Under the pieces are notes generated by a model, which did no database searches, was not told the DNA's origin, and worked only from the letters and a program-made list of their open reading frames with translations. Below are positions 55,315 to 63,847 of a stretch of DNA of 64,000 nt, one piece after another. The position numbers and the translations under genes are program-made. Each line of letters opens with the position of its first letter. The first letter of the stretch is position 1. The DNA comes from Achromobacter sp. RTa (GTDB taxonomy: Bacteria > Pseudomonadota > Gammaproteobacteria > Burkholderiales > Burkholderiaceae_B), in contig NZ_JPYO01000027.1 in the NCBI RefSeq assembly GCF_000757485.1, positions 434,001 to 498,000 of the forward strand. The letters run 5' to 3'.

Positions 55315-55383
55315 AAGGAAGCGCCGGTGCCAGGCACAAGGAAGCGCCAATGTCAGGCACAAGAAAGCGTCGGCGTCAGGCAC
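55304..55383. repeat. 23-bp tandem repeats sharing GTGTCAGACAC core
   Basis: Units begin at 55304, 55327, 55350 and 55373, exactly 23 bases apart: core GTGTCAGACAC, GTGCCAGGCAC, ATGTCAGGCAC and GCGTCAGGCAC, each followed by AAGGAAGCGCCG-type spacers. The array degrades toward its end. There is no gene in 55191-55515. Confidence 0.75.
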
Positions 55384-55413
55384 AACAAGAAAAGAAACAC
55401 GCGAAAACCGGGC

Positions 55414-55443
55414 AAAAAAAAGGGGCCACCCGGTGGGTGGCCC
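55414..55443 (-). terminator. Intrinsic terminator of phasin gene
   Basis: Stem GGGCCACCC / GGGTGGCCC. The A8 run at 55414-55421 is the U-tract for minus-strand transcripts. Confidence 0.75.
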
Positions 55444-55515
55444 TAATTCCAGCTCTGCTCTGTCACTCAACAGTACTACATTACTGCGGTTTGCGCACCA
55501 TGGTGCGCCAAAAAC

Positions 55516-56094
55516 TTAGGCGCTGCGGCGGCTGCGGCTGGCGACCTTGGTCGCGGCGTCGGCGGCGTCCGTAGCGGCCTTGAAAGTCGCGCTGGCGGCG
55601 GCGTTCAGGTTCGATTCGGCGACTTCGGCGGCCTGCTTGGCGGCCTTGGTCATCGAATCGTAGGCGCTGTTCGCGGTGGCCAGCGAGGACTTGATCAGGG
55701 CGACGGCGCTTTCGGAACCGGTGGGGGCGTTCTTGGAGAACTGGTCGACCACGTCGCTCAGCTGCTGCTGGCTTTCGGCGATCTGTTCTTCGGTCAGCTT
55801 GACCAAGCTGCCTTGCACGCCGGCGACGATGTCGTACACGTGCTTGGTGTAGGCCATGGCCTTTTCAGCGCCCGGCTGCAGCAGGCCCGAGGCGAAAGCG
55901 GCGGCTTCCTGCGGATCCTTCAGCTCGGTGGCTTGCTGCGACTTCTGGGCGACTTCGTCCAGGGTGGCGCGCACGACCTTCAGGTTCAGCTCGACCAGCT
56001 TTTCGAAGCCGGCGAACACGGCCGACTGGGCGGCCACGAGGGTATTGAGGCTGGCTTTCTGACGGTCCAGGACTTGTTGGGGAATGGCGCTCAT
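55516..56094 (-). CDS. phaP: Phasin (polyhydroxyalkanoate granule protein)
   Basis: A 192-residue phasin, the amphipathic protein coating PHA granules. Start MSAIPQQVLDRQKASLNTL has AAGGAG upstream. Markers of the family are AVFAGFEKLVELNLKVVRATLDE, KDPQEAAAFASGLLQPGAEKAMAYTKHVYDIV and a helical Ala-rich C-terminus (AAASATFKAATDAADAATKVA) ending RSRRSA. A strong promoter lies upstream. Its function is to control granule size; no PHA synthase gene is in the window. Confidence 0.93.
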   Translation of the reverse strand: MSAIPQQVLDRQKASLNTLVAAQSAVFAGFEKLVELNLKVVRATLDEVAQKSQQATELKDPQEAAAFASGLLQPGAEKAMAYTKHVYDIVAGVQGSLVKLTEEQIAESQQQLSDVVDQFSKNAPTGSESAVALIKSSLATANSAYDSMTKAAKQAAEVAESNLNAAASATFKAATDAADAATKVASRSRRSA

Positions 56095-56227
56095 AGAATG
56101 CTCCTTGATGGGTAGCCGGGGGCAATCCGGCAAATAAGGATGGTTGTCTGCGACGAAATAAGTAAACGTGCGCGGAAACTGGTACTACAAGCTACCGCCG
56201 GCCCGTTTGATGCACTGCACAATTGAC

Positions 56228-56255
56228 ATTCTAGACTGGGAAAAATACTTGTCAA
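56228..56255 (-). promoter_or_regulatory. Sigma-70 promoter for phaP
   Basis: On the minus strand TTGACA (56255-56250), 16 bases, TAGAAT (56233-56228); 134 bases before the phasin ATG. The other part of 56095-56476 is AT-rich and probably holds the promoter of the Bug gene, but none is clear. Confidence 0.75.
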
Positions 56256-56476
56256 GGAGTTTTTGTGCGGTGCAATAAATGATTGCACTTTGGTGGTGCG
56301 CATCCGCGCCGGCGTTTGATCCGGCACAAATGTTTCATGGTTGGGGAAATACCGGACGTGACGGCGTATCAATTCTTTTCTAAACTGCTTTCATGCTGAT
56401 GACAGACAAAGACAACCGATAAGTCACCCGGCAATAACTAAATCGCAGCAAGCAAAACCCTGCAATTGGAGACTTC

Positions 56477-57454
56477 ATGACCCTCTTCCCCCGCACGCTT
56501 ACGGCCCTGCTCGCGGCAAGCGCCATGCTCGCCGCTGGCGCCGCCCAGGCGGAATACCCGGACCGCCCCATCAACATGGTGGTGCCGTTCGCCGCAGGCG
56601 GACCGACGGACAACGTCGCGCGCTCGCTCGCGGAAGCCATGCGGCCGAGTCTGGGCCAGACCGTCGTGGTCGAAAACAAGGGCGGCGCCGGCGGCACGAT
56701 CGGCACCACCCAGGTGGCGCGCGCCCAGCCCGACGGCTATTCCGTCCTGCTGATGCACGCCGGCTTCTCGACCGCGCCGTCGCTGTACAAGAATCCGGGG
56801 TACGACCCCTACAAGAGCTTCGAGCCCATCGGCCTGGTGGTCGACGTGCCGATGACCATCATCGCGCGCTCCGACTTCCCGCCCAACAACATCCAGGAAC
56901 TGGCCGACTACGTCAAAAAGAACAAGGACAAGGTCTCCCTGGCCAACGCGGGCATCGGCGCCGCCAGCCACCTCTGCGGCACCATGCTGGTCGAGGCGCT
57001 GGGCGTGCAATTGCTGACCATCCCGTACAAGGGCACCGCGCCGGCCATGAACGACCTGCTGGGCAAGCAGGTGGACCTGCTCTGCGACCAGACCACCAAC
57101 ACCACGCAGCAGATCGACAGCGGCAAGGTGAAGGCCTACGCCGTCACCAGCCTGAAGCGCGTTCCCACGCTGCCCAAGCTGCCGACCATGGACGAATCCG
57201 GCTACAAGGGTTTCGAAGTGGGTATCTGGCATGGCATGTGGGTGCCGAAGGGCACGCCCAAGCCCGTCGTGGACAAGCTGGTCAAGAGCCTGCAGGCCGG
57301 CCTGGCCGATCCCAAGTTCCAGGAACGCATGAAGCAGCTGGGCGCGACCGTGCTCACGGCCGAAGCCAATCCGCAAGCCCTCGAAGCCAAGGTCAAGCAG
57401 CAGGTCCCGCAATGGGCCGAGCTGTTCAAGAAGGCCGGCGTCGAACAGCAATAA
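56477..57454 (+). CDS. Bug-family (TctC) periplasmic solute receptor
   Basis: A 325-residue exported Bug receptor with signal peptide MTLFPRTLTALLAASAMLAAGAAQA. Conserved parts are YPDRPINMVVPFAAGGPTDNVARSLAEAM and VVVENKGGAGGTIGTTQVARAQPDGYSVLLMH. GGAG lies 6 bases upstream. No TctAB genes are adjacent. It is convergent with an IclR regulator across a perfect hairpin, so the two are not one operon, though the regulator may still respond to the same ligand. Confidence 0.9.
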   Translation: MTLFPRTLTALLAASAMLAAGAAQAEYPDRPINMVVPFAAGGPTDNVARSLAEAMRPSLGQTVVVENKGGAGGTIGTTQVARAQPDGYSVLLMHAGFSTAPSLYKNPGYDPYKSFEPIGLVVDVPMTIIARSDFPPNNIQELADYVKKNKDKVSLANAGIGAASHLCGTMLVEALGVQLLTIPYKGTAPAMNDLLGKQVDLLCDQTTNTTQQIDSGKVKAYAVTSLKRVPTLPKLPTMDESGYKGFEVGIWHGMWVPKGTPKPVVDKLVKSLQAGLADPKFQERMKQLGATVLTAEANPQALEAKVKQQVPQWAELFKKAGVEQQ

Positions 57455-57477
57455 AAACAGCGCGCCCCGAGCGCGCG

Positions 57478-57525
57478 CGCCCAAAAGAAGAAAAGCCCCG
57501 CAAGGGGCTTTTCTTCTTTTGGGCG
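57478..57525. terminator. Bidirectional terminator, perfect 22-bp stem
   Basis: Arms 57478-57499 and 57504-57525 are perfectly complementary with tetraloop GCAA. They are flanked by purine-rich and T-rich ends, between the convergent bug and iclR genes. The right arm ends 1 base before the iclR stop. Confidence 0.85.
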
Positions 57526-57526
57526 T

Positions 57527-58390
57527 TCATGGCCGCAGGGCCTCGGCCGCCATGCCCAGGCCATTGAAACCCGTGGATACCGAGGGCTCGTAGCCCAGCG
57601 CTTCCGAAATGCTGGCCGCGGTGTCGACCAGCGCCTTGATCCATTCGTCCTGCAGGCGCTCCGCCGGCGCCGAGATGGACAACCCGGCCACCAGCTTGCC
57701 GGTATCGTCGAAAATGCCCGCGGCGATGCAGCGCACGCCTAGTTCGAGCTCCTCGTTGTCCCGCGCGTAGCCGTGCCGGCGCACCAGCGCCAGTTCGCGT
57801 TCCAGGCGGTCCAGGTCGGTCAGGCTATTGCGCGTATGCCCGGCCAGGCCGGTGCGCAGGGCATACGCCCTGACCTGCCGGGCATCGCCAGTGGACAGGA
57901 ACAGCTTGCCGGTGGAAGTCAGGTGCAAGGGCGCGCGGCCACCGATGGCGCGCACCACCTGCATGCCCGATCGCTCGCTCCAGGCCCGGTCGATGTAGAC
58001 GATTTCGTCGCCCTGCTGCACCGACAGGTTGATGGTCTGCCCGGTCAGCTTGTGCAGCGAGCGCATGGCGGAAATAGCCGCCTCGCGCACATTCAGCCGC
58101 CCCTTCACCAACGAACCGAGTTCGAGCAGGCGCATGCCCAGCTGGTACAGGCCGTTGTCGACGCGCTCGACATAGCGGCCCACGACCAGGTCGTTCAGGA
58201 TGCGGTGCGCCGTGGACGCATGCAGGCCGGTGGTGGCGGACAGTTCCTTGAGCGTCACGGGATCCGGCTGCGCGGCCAGGGCGTCGAGCAGGCGCATGGC
58301 GCGCTCGATCACCTGGATGGCGATGGGATGGGCTGACGCGCCTTCGGTTTCGGCGTCCAGGGGATTGCGGGAAGACGGGAGACGGGCCAT
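57527..58390 (-). CDS. IclR-family transcriptional regulator
   Basis: A 287-residue IclR regulator. The DNA-binding part IQVIERAMRLLDALAAQPDPVTLKELSATTGLHASTAHRILNDLV is followed by the effector domain beginning YQLGMRLLELGSLVKGRLNVREAAI. The C-terminal KLVAGLSISAPAERLQ is typical. Start MARLPSSRN was chosen as the first plausible ATG; no strong Shine-Dalgarno is visible. It is convergent with a Bug gene and upstream of a CinA-like gene on the same strand after 172 bases. Confidence 0.9.
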   Translation of the reverse strand: MARLPSSRNPLDAETEGASAHPIAIQVIERAMRLLDALAAQPDPVTLKELSATTGLHASTAHRILNDLVVGRYVERVDNGLYQLGMRLLELGSLVKGRLNVREAAISAMRSLHKLTGQTINLSVQQGDEIVYIDRAWSERSGMQVVRAIGGRAPLHLTSTGKLFLSTGDARQVRAYALRTGLAGHTRNSLTDLDRLERELALVRRHGYARDNEELELGVRCIAAGIFDDTGKLVAGLSISAPAERLQDEWIKALVDTAASISEALGYEPSVSTGFNGLGMAAEALRP

Positions 58391-58562
58391 GGAGGTTCGG
58401 GGGCTAGGGCCTGCTGACAGTTGCGCCGTTCCACCGAAAAAAACCGGCCTTGCGGCGACGCAGCAAACAGTTCTTTCCCGTATTGTGAAATTTACCGGAC
58501 CATTTGGCAACCGGTTTTTTTATTAATAAAACAGGGTCGCCCCCCATTTATTCAGCTTCCGA

Positions 58563-59375
58563 TCAGCTTACGGAAGGCGCGGCGAGCTTCCCTCCCAGGC
58601 GCAGCACCTCCGCTCGCAAGAACTCCAGGGCCGCTGCCGCTCCCTCGGGCTCCCCCTTTACGCCCAGCTCGATATGGGGCGTGCCGCCCTCTTCGCCGAC
58701 GCTGGGCAGGCTGAAGGCGCGCACGCCGGGCCAGCGCGTTTCCACGCTGACCATGGCGGGCGTGATGCGCGACTCGGGCATGCTGAATACCAGGAAGGAA
58801 TGCTCCGCATGCACCTGCACATGCTGCAGCGCACGATAGCGCGTATCCAGCGTCCATTCCAGCATCGGCCACGCCATGACGGGAAAGCCGGGCACGAACG
58901 TGTGGTCGCGGATGAAGAAGCCGGGAATCCGGTTGTAAGGGTTCGGCACGATCTCGCACCCTTCCGGGAACACGCCCATCTGCAGGCGCTGCTGGTTCTC
59001 GGGGGTGCTCATGTCGGCCGTGCCCTGCCCCTTGGCCGCCATCTCGGCCGCGCGCTGCGCGATGGCCTGCTCGGCCTCGGGATGCAGCGCCAGCGGCAGG
59101 TCCAGGGCGGCGGCGGCCGCCTGCCGCGTGTGATCGTCCGGAGTGCCGCCGATGCCCCCGCAGGAAAACACCACGTCGCCCGAGGCGAAACTGCGCTTGT
59201 AGGCTGCCACCAGCGTGTCGCGGTCGTCGGGCAGGATTTCGGCCCAGCCCAGTTGCATGCCGCGCGCGCCCAGGAGTTCGACGACCTTGGAAAAATGCTT
59301 GTCCTGGCGGCGGCCCGACAGGATTTCATCCCCGACGATGATGAGGCCGATGCGGCGGGCGGATTCTGCAGCCAT
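58563..59375 (-). CDS. MoaB/CinA-type molybdopterin-binding domain protein
   Basis: A 270-residue protein with the MoCF/CinA N-terminal domain. Key parts are ARRIGLIIVGDEILSGRRQDKHFSKVVELLGARGMQLGWAEILPDD and VVFSCGGIGGTPDDHTRQAAAAAL, corresponding to the nucleotide/molybdopterin loop GGxGxTxDD. The C-terminal half (about 150-270) is not the CinA deamidase domain, so the nicotinamide-nucleotide amidase part is absent. It may act as an ADP-ribose-type pyrophosphatase or have an undefined role. Two ATGs are near; 59375 has GGA at better spacing. Confidence 0.87.
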   Translation of the reverse strand: MAAESARRIGLIIVGDEILSGRRQDKHFSKVVELLGARGMQLGWAEILPDDRDTLVAAYKRSFASGDVVFSCGGIGGTPDDHTRQAAAAALDLPLALHPEAEQAIAQRAAEMAAKGQGTADMSTPENQQRLQMGVFPEGCEIVPNPYNRIPGFFIRDHTFVPGFPVMAWPMLEWTLDTRYRALQHVQVHAEHSFLVFSMPESRITPAMVSVETRWPGVRAFSLPSVGEEGGTPHIELGVKGEPEGAAAALEFLRAEVLRLGGKLAAPSVS

Positions 59376-59411
59376 GTCCGATTCCATTAGGTATGAGAGG
59401 GAGGACGCCGG

Positions 59412-60221
59412 TCAGACGTCGATGACGCGGTCCTCGCGCAGGCGCTTGAGCGCTTCCAGCCCGTAATGCGCGTAGACCAGGGCAGAAAATACAGGCAGGA
59501 TGACCCACGCGGGCGGCAGCAGGTTCAGCAGCGAACAGATCAGGCCGATGGTCCAGAAACCGCCGTTGTTGCGTTCCAGGATGAGCTTGCGTTCCGCGGG
59601 GCTGGCGTGTTCCACGATGGCGTCCACGCGCATCATGCGCGAGAACGCGAACGCCCACCAGAAGATCGACAGCGCCACGGCCATGGGCGGCACCAGCCAT
59701 AGCGGCAGCGTCAGCACCCACCCCGCGGCGAACGCAAGAGACACCCAGACTGCGTTCCAGACGCTGACCGCGGTAGAGAACTTGCCTTGGCGGGTCACGG
59801 TGGCGTATTCGCGCTGGCCCACGTGGCGCAGCACCAGCGGCATGACGAAGACGGCGGCGATCGCCAGGCCCAGGATGCCGGACACCGGCAGCAGGATGGC
59901 CGCGGCGATGATGGGGATCATGTAGACCTTGAGCGAAAACAGCCCGACCGCGAGCATCCAGTCCTCGGCCCGATTGACGAAGTCCCAGCGCGCGGCCTCC
60001 GCCGCCAGCCATTCGTTCAGCGGCGTCCAGAACAGGTACAGGAGCAGCAGGCAGCCCACCAGCGCAATCAGAAAAGGCAGCAGCACCGCGAACAGCATCG
60101 TCGGATGGCATTGCGACACCAGCGCGCGCTTGAACGCCTGCCCCACGTTGGCCGCGCCCGCGCCGGCGCGTGAAATTCGGTCCTGCTCGGGCGTGGCGGA
60201 ATCGGTGCGCAAAACGGTCAT
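59412..60221 (-). CDS. EI24 domain membrane protein
   Basis: A 269-residue membrane protein of the EI24/CysZ-like family, with several helices: LFAVLLPFLIALVGCLLLLYLF, MIPIIAAAILLPVSGILGLAIAAVFVMPLVLRHVG, AVWVSLAFAAGWVLTLPLWLVPPMAVALSIFWWAFAF and a last pair near the C-terminus. Family members include sulfate transporter CysZ, but the sequence alone does not establish that activity. Start MTVLRTDSATPEQ is a choice by alignment. It is downstream of nothing on its strand except a divergent thioredoxin-fold gene. Confidence 0.83.
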   Translation of the reverse strand: MTVLRTDSATPEQDRISRAGAGAANVGQAFKRALVSQCHPTMLFAVLLPFLIALVGCLLLLYLFWTPLNEWLAAEAARWDFVNRAEDWMLAVGLFSLKVYMIPIIAAAILLPVSGILGLAIAAVFVMPLVLRHVGQREYATVTRQGKFSTAVSVWNAVWVSLAFAAGWVLTLPLWLVPPMAVALSIFWWAFAFSRMMRVDAIVEHASPAERKLILERNNGGFWTIGLICSLLNLLPPAWVILPVFSALVYAHYGLEALKRLREDRVIDV

Positions 60222-60285
60222 GACGGTGGAAATGAGAGGGTGGACATCCCGGGTATGATAGTCAAACACGCCCTGATCTGCCCAC

Positions 60286-60669
60286 ATGTCTCTACTTGTA
60301 CCCGATACCGACCAAGCCGCGCTGCGCGCTCGCCTGGGCTCCTCGCCCGACACCTGGCTGGTCGCCTGCTTCTGCGCGGCCTGGTGCGATACCTGCGAAC
60401 AATACAAGCCCAAACTGCAAGCGCTGGCCGAGGCCATGCCGCAGCACGTTTTCGCATGGATCGACATCGAAGACCATGCCGAATTGCTGGGCGAGGAAGA
60501 CGTCGAGAACTTCCCCACGCTGCTGGTGCAGATAGGCCCGCGCGTGGTGTTCTACGGGCCTATGCTGCCGCACATCGGCCACCTCGAACGCTTGCTGGAA
60601 AGCCTGGACGAACATAGCGCCGCCGTCGCCACGGCATTGCCGGACCTGCCCCGGCTGCTGGTAGCCTGA
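60286..60669 (+). CDS. Thioredoxin-fold protein
   Basis: A 127-residue cytoplasmic thioredoxin-like protein. The active site is WCDTC in LVACFCAAWCDTCEQYKPKLQALAEAM (about residues 33-37), and the cis-Pro is in ENFPTLLVQIG. It has no signal peptide. It is divergent from the EI24 gene and has its own terminator. It is distinct from the thioredoxin-like protein in the grpE-dnaK cluster, with a different CxxC dipeptide (DT rather than YN). Confidence 0.87.
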   Translation: MSLLVPDTDQAALRARLGSSPDTWLVACFCAAWCDTCEQYKPKLQALAEAMPQHVFAWIDIEDHAELLGEEDVENFPTLLVQIGPRVVFYGPMLPHIGHLERLLESLDEHSAAVATALPDLPRLLVA

Positions 60670-60683
60670 CCGCCTTCCCCATG

Positions 60684-60720
60684 AAAAAACCCGCAGGGCT
60701 TTCGGCCCTGCGGGTTTTTT
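60684..60720. terminator. Bidirectional terminator between thioredoxin-like gene and rhlE
   Basis: A 16-bp perfect stem AAAAAACCCGCAGGGC / GCCCTGCGGGTTTTTT with a 5-base loop. Confidence 0.88.
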
Positions 60721-60739
60721 CATGGCCGGGCGCCGGGCC

Positions 60740-62200
60740 TCAGGGCTTGCGGCTGCCGCCCAGCAGCACGGCGATTTGCCGCTTCGGCGCGGAGGATCCG
60801 CCATTGGCCTTGGGCGCGGGGGCTTCGGCCTGCGTGGACGGGGCCGAGGGCTCGTAGGGCTTCAGGAAGAAGTCGTCCACGGGCTGGCGCGGCGTGCTGG
60901 AGGGGTAGCCGGACCGGCGGTCGGCCGAACGGCCGCGATCGCCCCGGCCGTCGCGCGACGTCGACGAGCCGCCGCGGCGGTCATCGCTGCGGCGATGGCT
61001 GCGCGCGACCAGGTCGGCGGGAACATCCAGGGTGCCGCGCGGCACTTCGCGCTTGATGAGTTTTTCGATATCGAGCAGGAAGCGCTCTTCGTCGGGCGTG
61101 AACAGGGCGATGGCTTCGCCGGAAGCGCCCGCGCGGCCCGTGCGGCCAATGCGGTGCACGTAGTCTTCGGCGTTGTACGGCAGGTCGTAATTGATGACGC
61201 AGGGCACGCCGGCCACGTCCAGGCCGCGGGCGGCCACGTCGGTAGCCACCAGCACTTCGAGCTCACCCGCCTTGAAGGCTTCCAGCGCCTTCATGCGGTC
61301 GGCCTGGGTCTTGTCGCCGTGGATCGATTCGGCCTTGACGCCGTCGCGTTCCAGTTCGCGGGCCAGACGCGCCGTGCCGATCTTCGTGTTGGAGAACACG
61401 ATGACCTGGTTCAGGCCGCGCGACTTCACTAGGTGCACGACGGCGGCGCGCTTGGCGTCGCTCGGCATCTTGTACGCGATCTGCGTGATCGTCGCGGCGG
61501 TGGCGTTGCGCGCGGCGACTTCGATTTCAACGGGATGGTTCAGGTACGAACGGCCGAGCTTGCGGATTTCGTTGCTGAACGTGGCGGAGAACAGCAGGCC
61601 CTGGCGCTGCGCGGGCAGCAAGCGGATGATGCGCTCCAGGTCGGGCAAAAAGCCCATGTCCAACATGCGGTCCGCCTCGTCGAGCACCAGGATGCCGACT
61701 TGGCTCAGGTTCACCGTCTTTTGTTCGACGTGGTCGAGCAAGCGGCCCGGCGTGGCCACCAGCACTTCGCAACCGCGGCGCAGCGCGTCCTTCTGCGGGC
61801 CGATATCCACGCCGCCGAACACCACCGCGGAACGCAGCGGCGTCTGCTTGCTGTAGCGCTTGACGCTTTCGTACACCTGGTCCGCGAGTTCACGCGTGGG
61901 CGTGAGGATCAGCGCGCGCACCGGATGGCGCGCGGGCGATGCGCTGGTGTTGGCCAGCGGCATGAGACGGTGCAGGATGGGCAGCGTGAAGGCCGCCGTC
62001 TTGCCTGTGCCGGTTTGCGCGGCGCCCATGACGTCTCGGCCTTCCACCACGACGGGGATGGCTTGTGCCTGGATGGGCGTGGGAGTGGTGTAGCCGGTTT
62101 CGGCGATGGACTGCAACAGCAGGGGGTGCAGCCCGAAATCGGCGAACGTCGGCGCGGGCGCTTCAGCGGCGGGTGCTACGGGTTGGGTGGATTCAGTCAT
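60740..62200 (-). CDS. rhlE: DEAD-box RNA helicase RhlE-like
   Basis: A 486-residue DEAD-box helicase. Motifs in order: Q motif PTFADFGLHPLLLQSIAETGYTTPTPIQAQAIP, I AAQTGTGKT, Ia PTRELADQV, II VLDEADRMLDMGF, III SATFS, IV VIVFSNTK, V ATDVAARGLD, VI HRIGRTGRAG. A basic, low-complexity C-terminal tail (SHRRSDDRRGGSSTSRDGRGDRGRSADRRSG) is typical of RhlE. It remodels RNA in ribosome assembly and decay. Start MTESTQPVAP. A 320-base non-coding leader lies upstream. Confidence 0.93.
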   Translation of the reverse strand: MTESTQPVAPAAEAPAPTFADFGLHPLLLQSIAETGYTTPTPIQAQAIPVVVEGRDVMGAAQTGTGKTAAFTLPILHRLMPLANTSASPARHPVRALILTPTRELADQVYESVKRYSKQTPLRSAVVFGGVDIGPQKDALRRGCEVLVATPGRLLDHVEQKTVNLSQVGILVLDEADRMLDMGFLPDLERIIRLLPAQRQGLLFSATFSNEIRKLGRSYLNHPVEIEVAARNATAATITQIAYKMPSDAKRAAVVHLVKSRGLNQVIVFSNTKIGTARLARELERDGVKAESIHGDKTQADRMKALEAFKAGELEVLVATDVAARGLDVAGVPCVINYDLPYNAEDYVHRIGRTGRAGASGEAIALFTPDEERFLLDIEKLIKREVPRGTLDVPADLVARSHRRSDDRRGGSSTSRDGRGDRGRSADRRSGYPSSTPRQPVDDFFLKPYEPSAPSTQAEAPAPKANGGSSAPKRQIAVLLGGSRKP

Positions 62201-62520
62201 CAGGGTTAGGCAGATACCGGGACCAATGAAAAAGAACAAAACGAGAGTGCTGCATGCACTGCACTACATATGCATCGGGACAATCTGGACACGCGCAACT
62301 GCATCCCGCCTTGCAGGCCAGGCCGCGCGTTCTGGAGTCGATACTTATGAGGGCAGTACCAGGCCCGGATTGCTGTGGATAACTTGATTTTAGCGCAGCC
62401 TCATTGCGGCACGGTCAAACCGGCCTCGGAAAGGCGTTACGAAGCCCCTTGAGGGCATGCCGCAAGCGCCCGCCAGGCATACCAAAAGCGTCCACCTAGC
62501 GGACACTCTGGAAAAATCCG
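62201..62520. other. Gene-free 320-base spacer before rhlE
   Basis: No open frame of merit is seen. The minus strand should carry the rhlE promoter and leader. A single perfect DnaA-box sequence TTATCCACA (minus strand, 62382-62374) and a GC-rich hairpin-prone stretch are the only notable items. Confidence 0.5.
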
Positions 62521-62856
62521 TCAGCCCGCCAGCCAGCGCAGGCCCCACAAGGCCAGCATGCCCACGACGATCACCAGGACCGCGCTGCGGGTGCGCAGGA
62601 AAACCAGCACGGCCAGCACCCCGGCCACCAGCTTGTAGTCGAACACGGGGCCCAGCCCGGCCTTCCAGGGCAGCAGGTCGGGCACGAGGATCGCGGTCAG
62701 GGCGGCGGCGGGGGCGTAGCGCAGCGCTCGCCGCACCCCGTCCGGCAAGGGAATGTAGTCGCCGAACAGCATGAAGCCGGCGCGGGTCAGCACACTGCAC
62801 AGCGCCAGGAGCAGGATGGCGGAATAAACGTAGATTTCGGAGGGCCAGAGAGTCAT
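62521..62856 (-). CDS. azlD: AzlD-family branched-chain amino acid exporter subunit
   Basis: A 111-residue membrane protein with about four helices: YVYSAILLLALCSVLTRAGFML, ALRYAPAAALTAILVPDLL and two near the C-terminus. It has the small-subunit pattern of AzlD, partner of AzlC in branched-chain amino acid export. The ATG overlaps the azlC stop by 4 bases (ATGA). A likely role is exporting branched-chain amino acids or analogues. Confidence 0.9.
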   Translation of the reverse strand: MTLWPSEIYVYSAILLLALCSVLTRAGFMLFGDYIPLPDGVRRALRYAPAAALTAILVPDLLPWKAGLGPVFDYKLVAGVLAVLVFLRTRSAVLVIVVGMLALWGLRWLAG

Positions 62857-63602
62857 GCGCGGGCCTTGAAGTAGCGTTCGGCCGCGATACCCGCGACGAC
62901 GCCGGCCACCACGGCCGCCGCAAGGCCCAGGCGCAGGGGCAGGACCTGCCCCGTCCAGGCCACCACCCCCGCAGCCAGCATGGAAATCAGCATGGGCTTG
63001 GAGTTGGCCAGCGGCACCGTGATGGCCAGGAGCGCCAGCACCGCCGCGAAGTCCAGCGACCAGTCCGTGGGCACCATCGCGCCCAGGTAGATGCCGATGA
63101 TGGAGGACGTCTGCCAGACGAACCAGCCCGGCGCGATCGTCCCGAGGAAGAACCAGAGCTGTTCGCGCGTGCCGCGCTCGGCCGCGTCGCCGTAGCGCGG
63201 CATGAACAGCACGAACCCCATGTCGGTCGTGAAATAGCCCAGCCCGAGCCGCTTGGGCCAGGACATGTGGCGGAAATAAGGCTGCAGCGCCGCGCCGAAG
63301 ATCAGGAACCGCAGGTTCACGACGCAGCCCGCGGCGAAGATCAGCCAGAGCGGCGCCCCGGTGGCGATGAGCGGCAAGGACGTCAGTTGGGCCGAACCCG
63401 CATACAGGAGCAGGGTCATCGCCAGCGCCATGGATTCGGTCAGGCCCGACTTGACCATGGCCACCCCGGTGACGAGTCCCCAGGTCGCCGTCGCGATCAG
63501 AGCGGGCACGATAGCGTGGACGCCGGCGCGGAAAGCGGTGGCGCGCTCCCGTCGGACCACGGCCGGATCTTCGGATTCAGGAAGCGCGGATTCAGAGGAC
63601 AA
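62853..63602 (-). CDS. azlC: AzlC-family branched-chain amino acid exporter large subunit
   Basis: A 249-residue membrane protein of the AzlC family. It contains AFRAGVHAIVPALIATATWGLVTGVAMVKSGLTESMALAMTLLLYAGSAQL, LNLRFLIFGAALQPYF-like VVNLRFLIFGAALQPYF, and several further helices. The start is not certain: TTG at 63602 gives a normal length, and the open frame beyond it has no helical or ribosome-site support. It overlaps azlD and is divergent from ilvE across about 245 bases, which suits a role in branched-chain amino acid balance. Confidence 0.85.
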   Translation of the reverse strand: MSSESALPESEDPAVVRRERATAFRAGVHAIVPALIATATWGLVTGVAMVKSGLTESMALAMTLLLYAGSAQLTSLPLIATGAPLWLIFAAGCVVNLRFLIFGAALQPYFRHMSWPKRLGLGYFTTDMGFVLFMPRYGDAAERGTREQLWFFLGTIAPGWFVWQTSSIIGIYLGAMVPTDWSLDFAAVLALLAITVPLANSKPMLISMLAAGVVAWTGQVLPLRLGLAAAVVAGVVAGIAAERYFKARA

Positions 63603-63847
63603 CGGCTGGCCTCTGGCGATTCGGACAGGACGACATGGAAACTCTAAGGAAAAGGAACGCACGACAACCCGTTCGCCCGCCGGAAGCACAACGCGCGGCC
63701 TTGGCGGCCGCGCCGGGGCGCGAATAGGCGCGTATTGTAACCTCGCTGCTTGATACAATATGCGCCTCTGGATTCTTGACCCTTGCGGGCCGGGCGTACG
63801 GCGATCGCCGCGCCGCGGGCAGCGCAAGCTCCATATGGGAGAACACC

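Noticed and set aside
55203..55383. A CRISPR array
   Set aside because: The 23-bp units are tandem without unique spacers, and no cas genes are near.
62374..62382. A DnaA box (TTATCCACA on the minus strand) suggesting an origin
   Set aside because: It is a single site without neighbours, dnaA, dnaN or an AT-rich unwinding region, so it is chance or a minor regulatory site.
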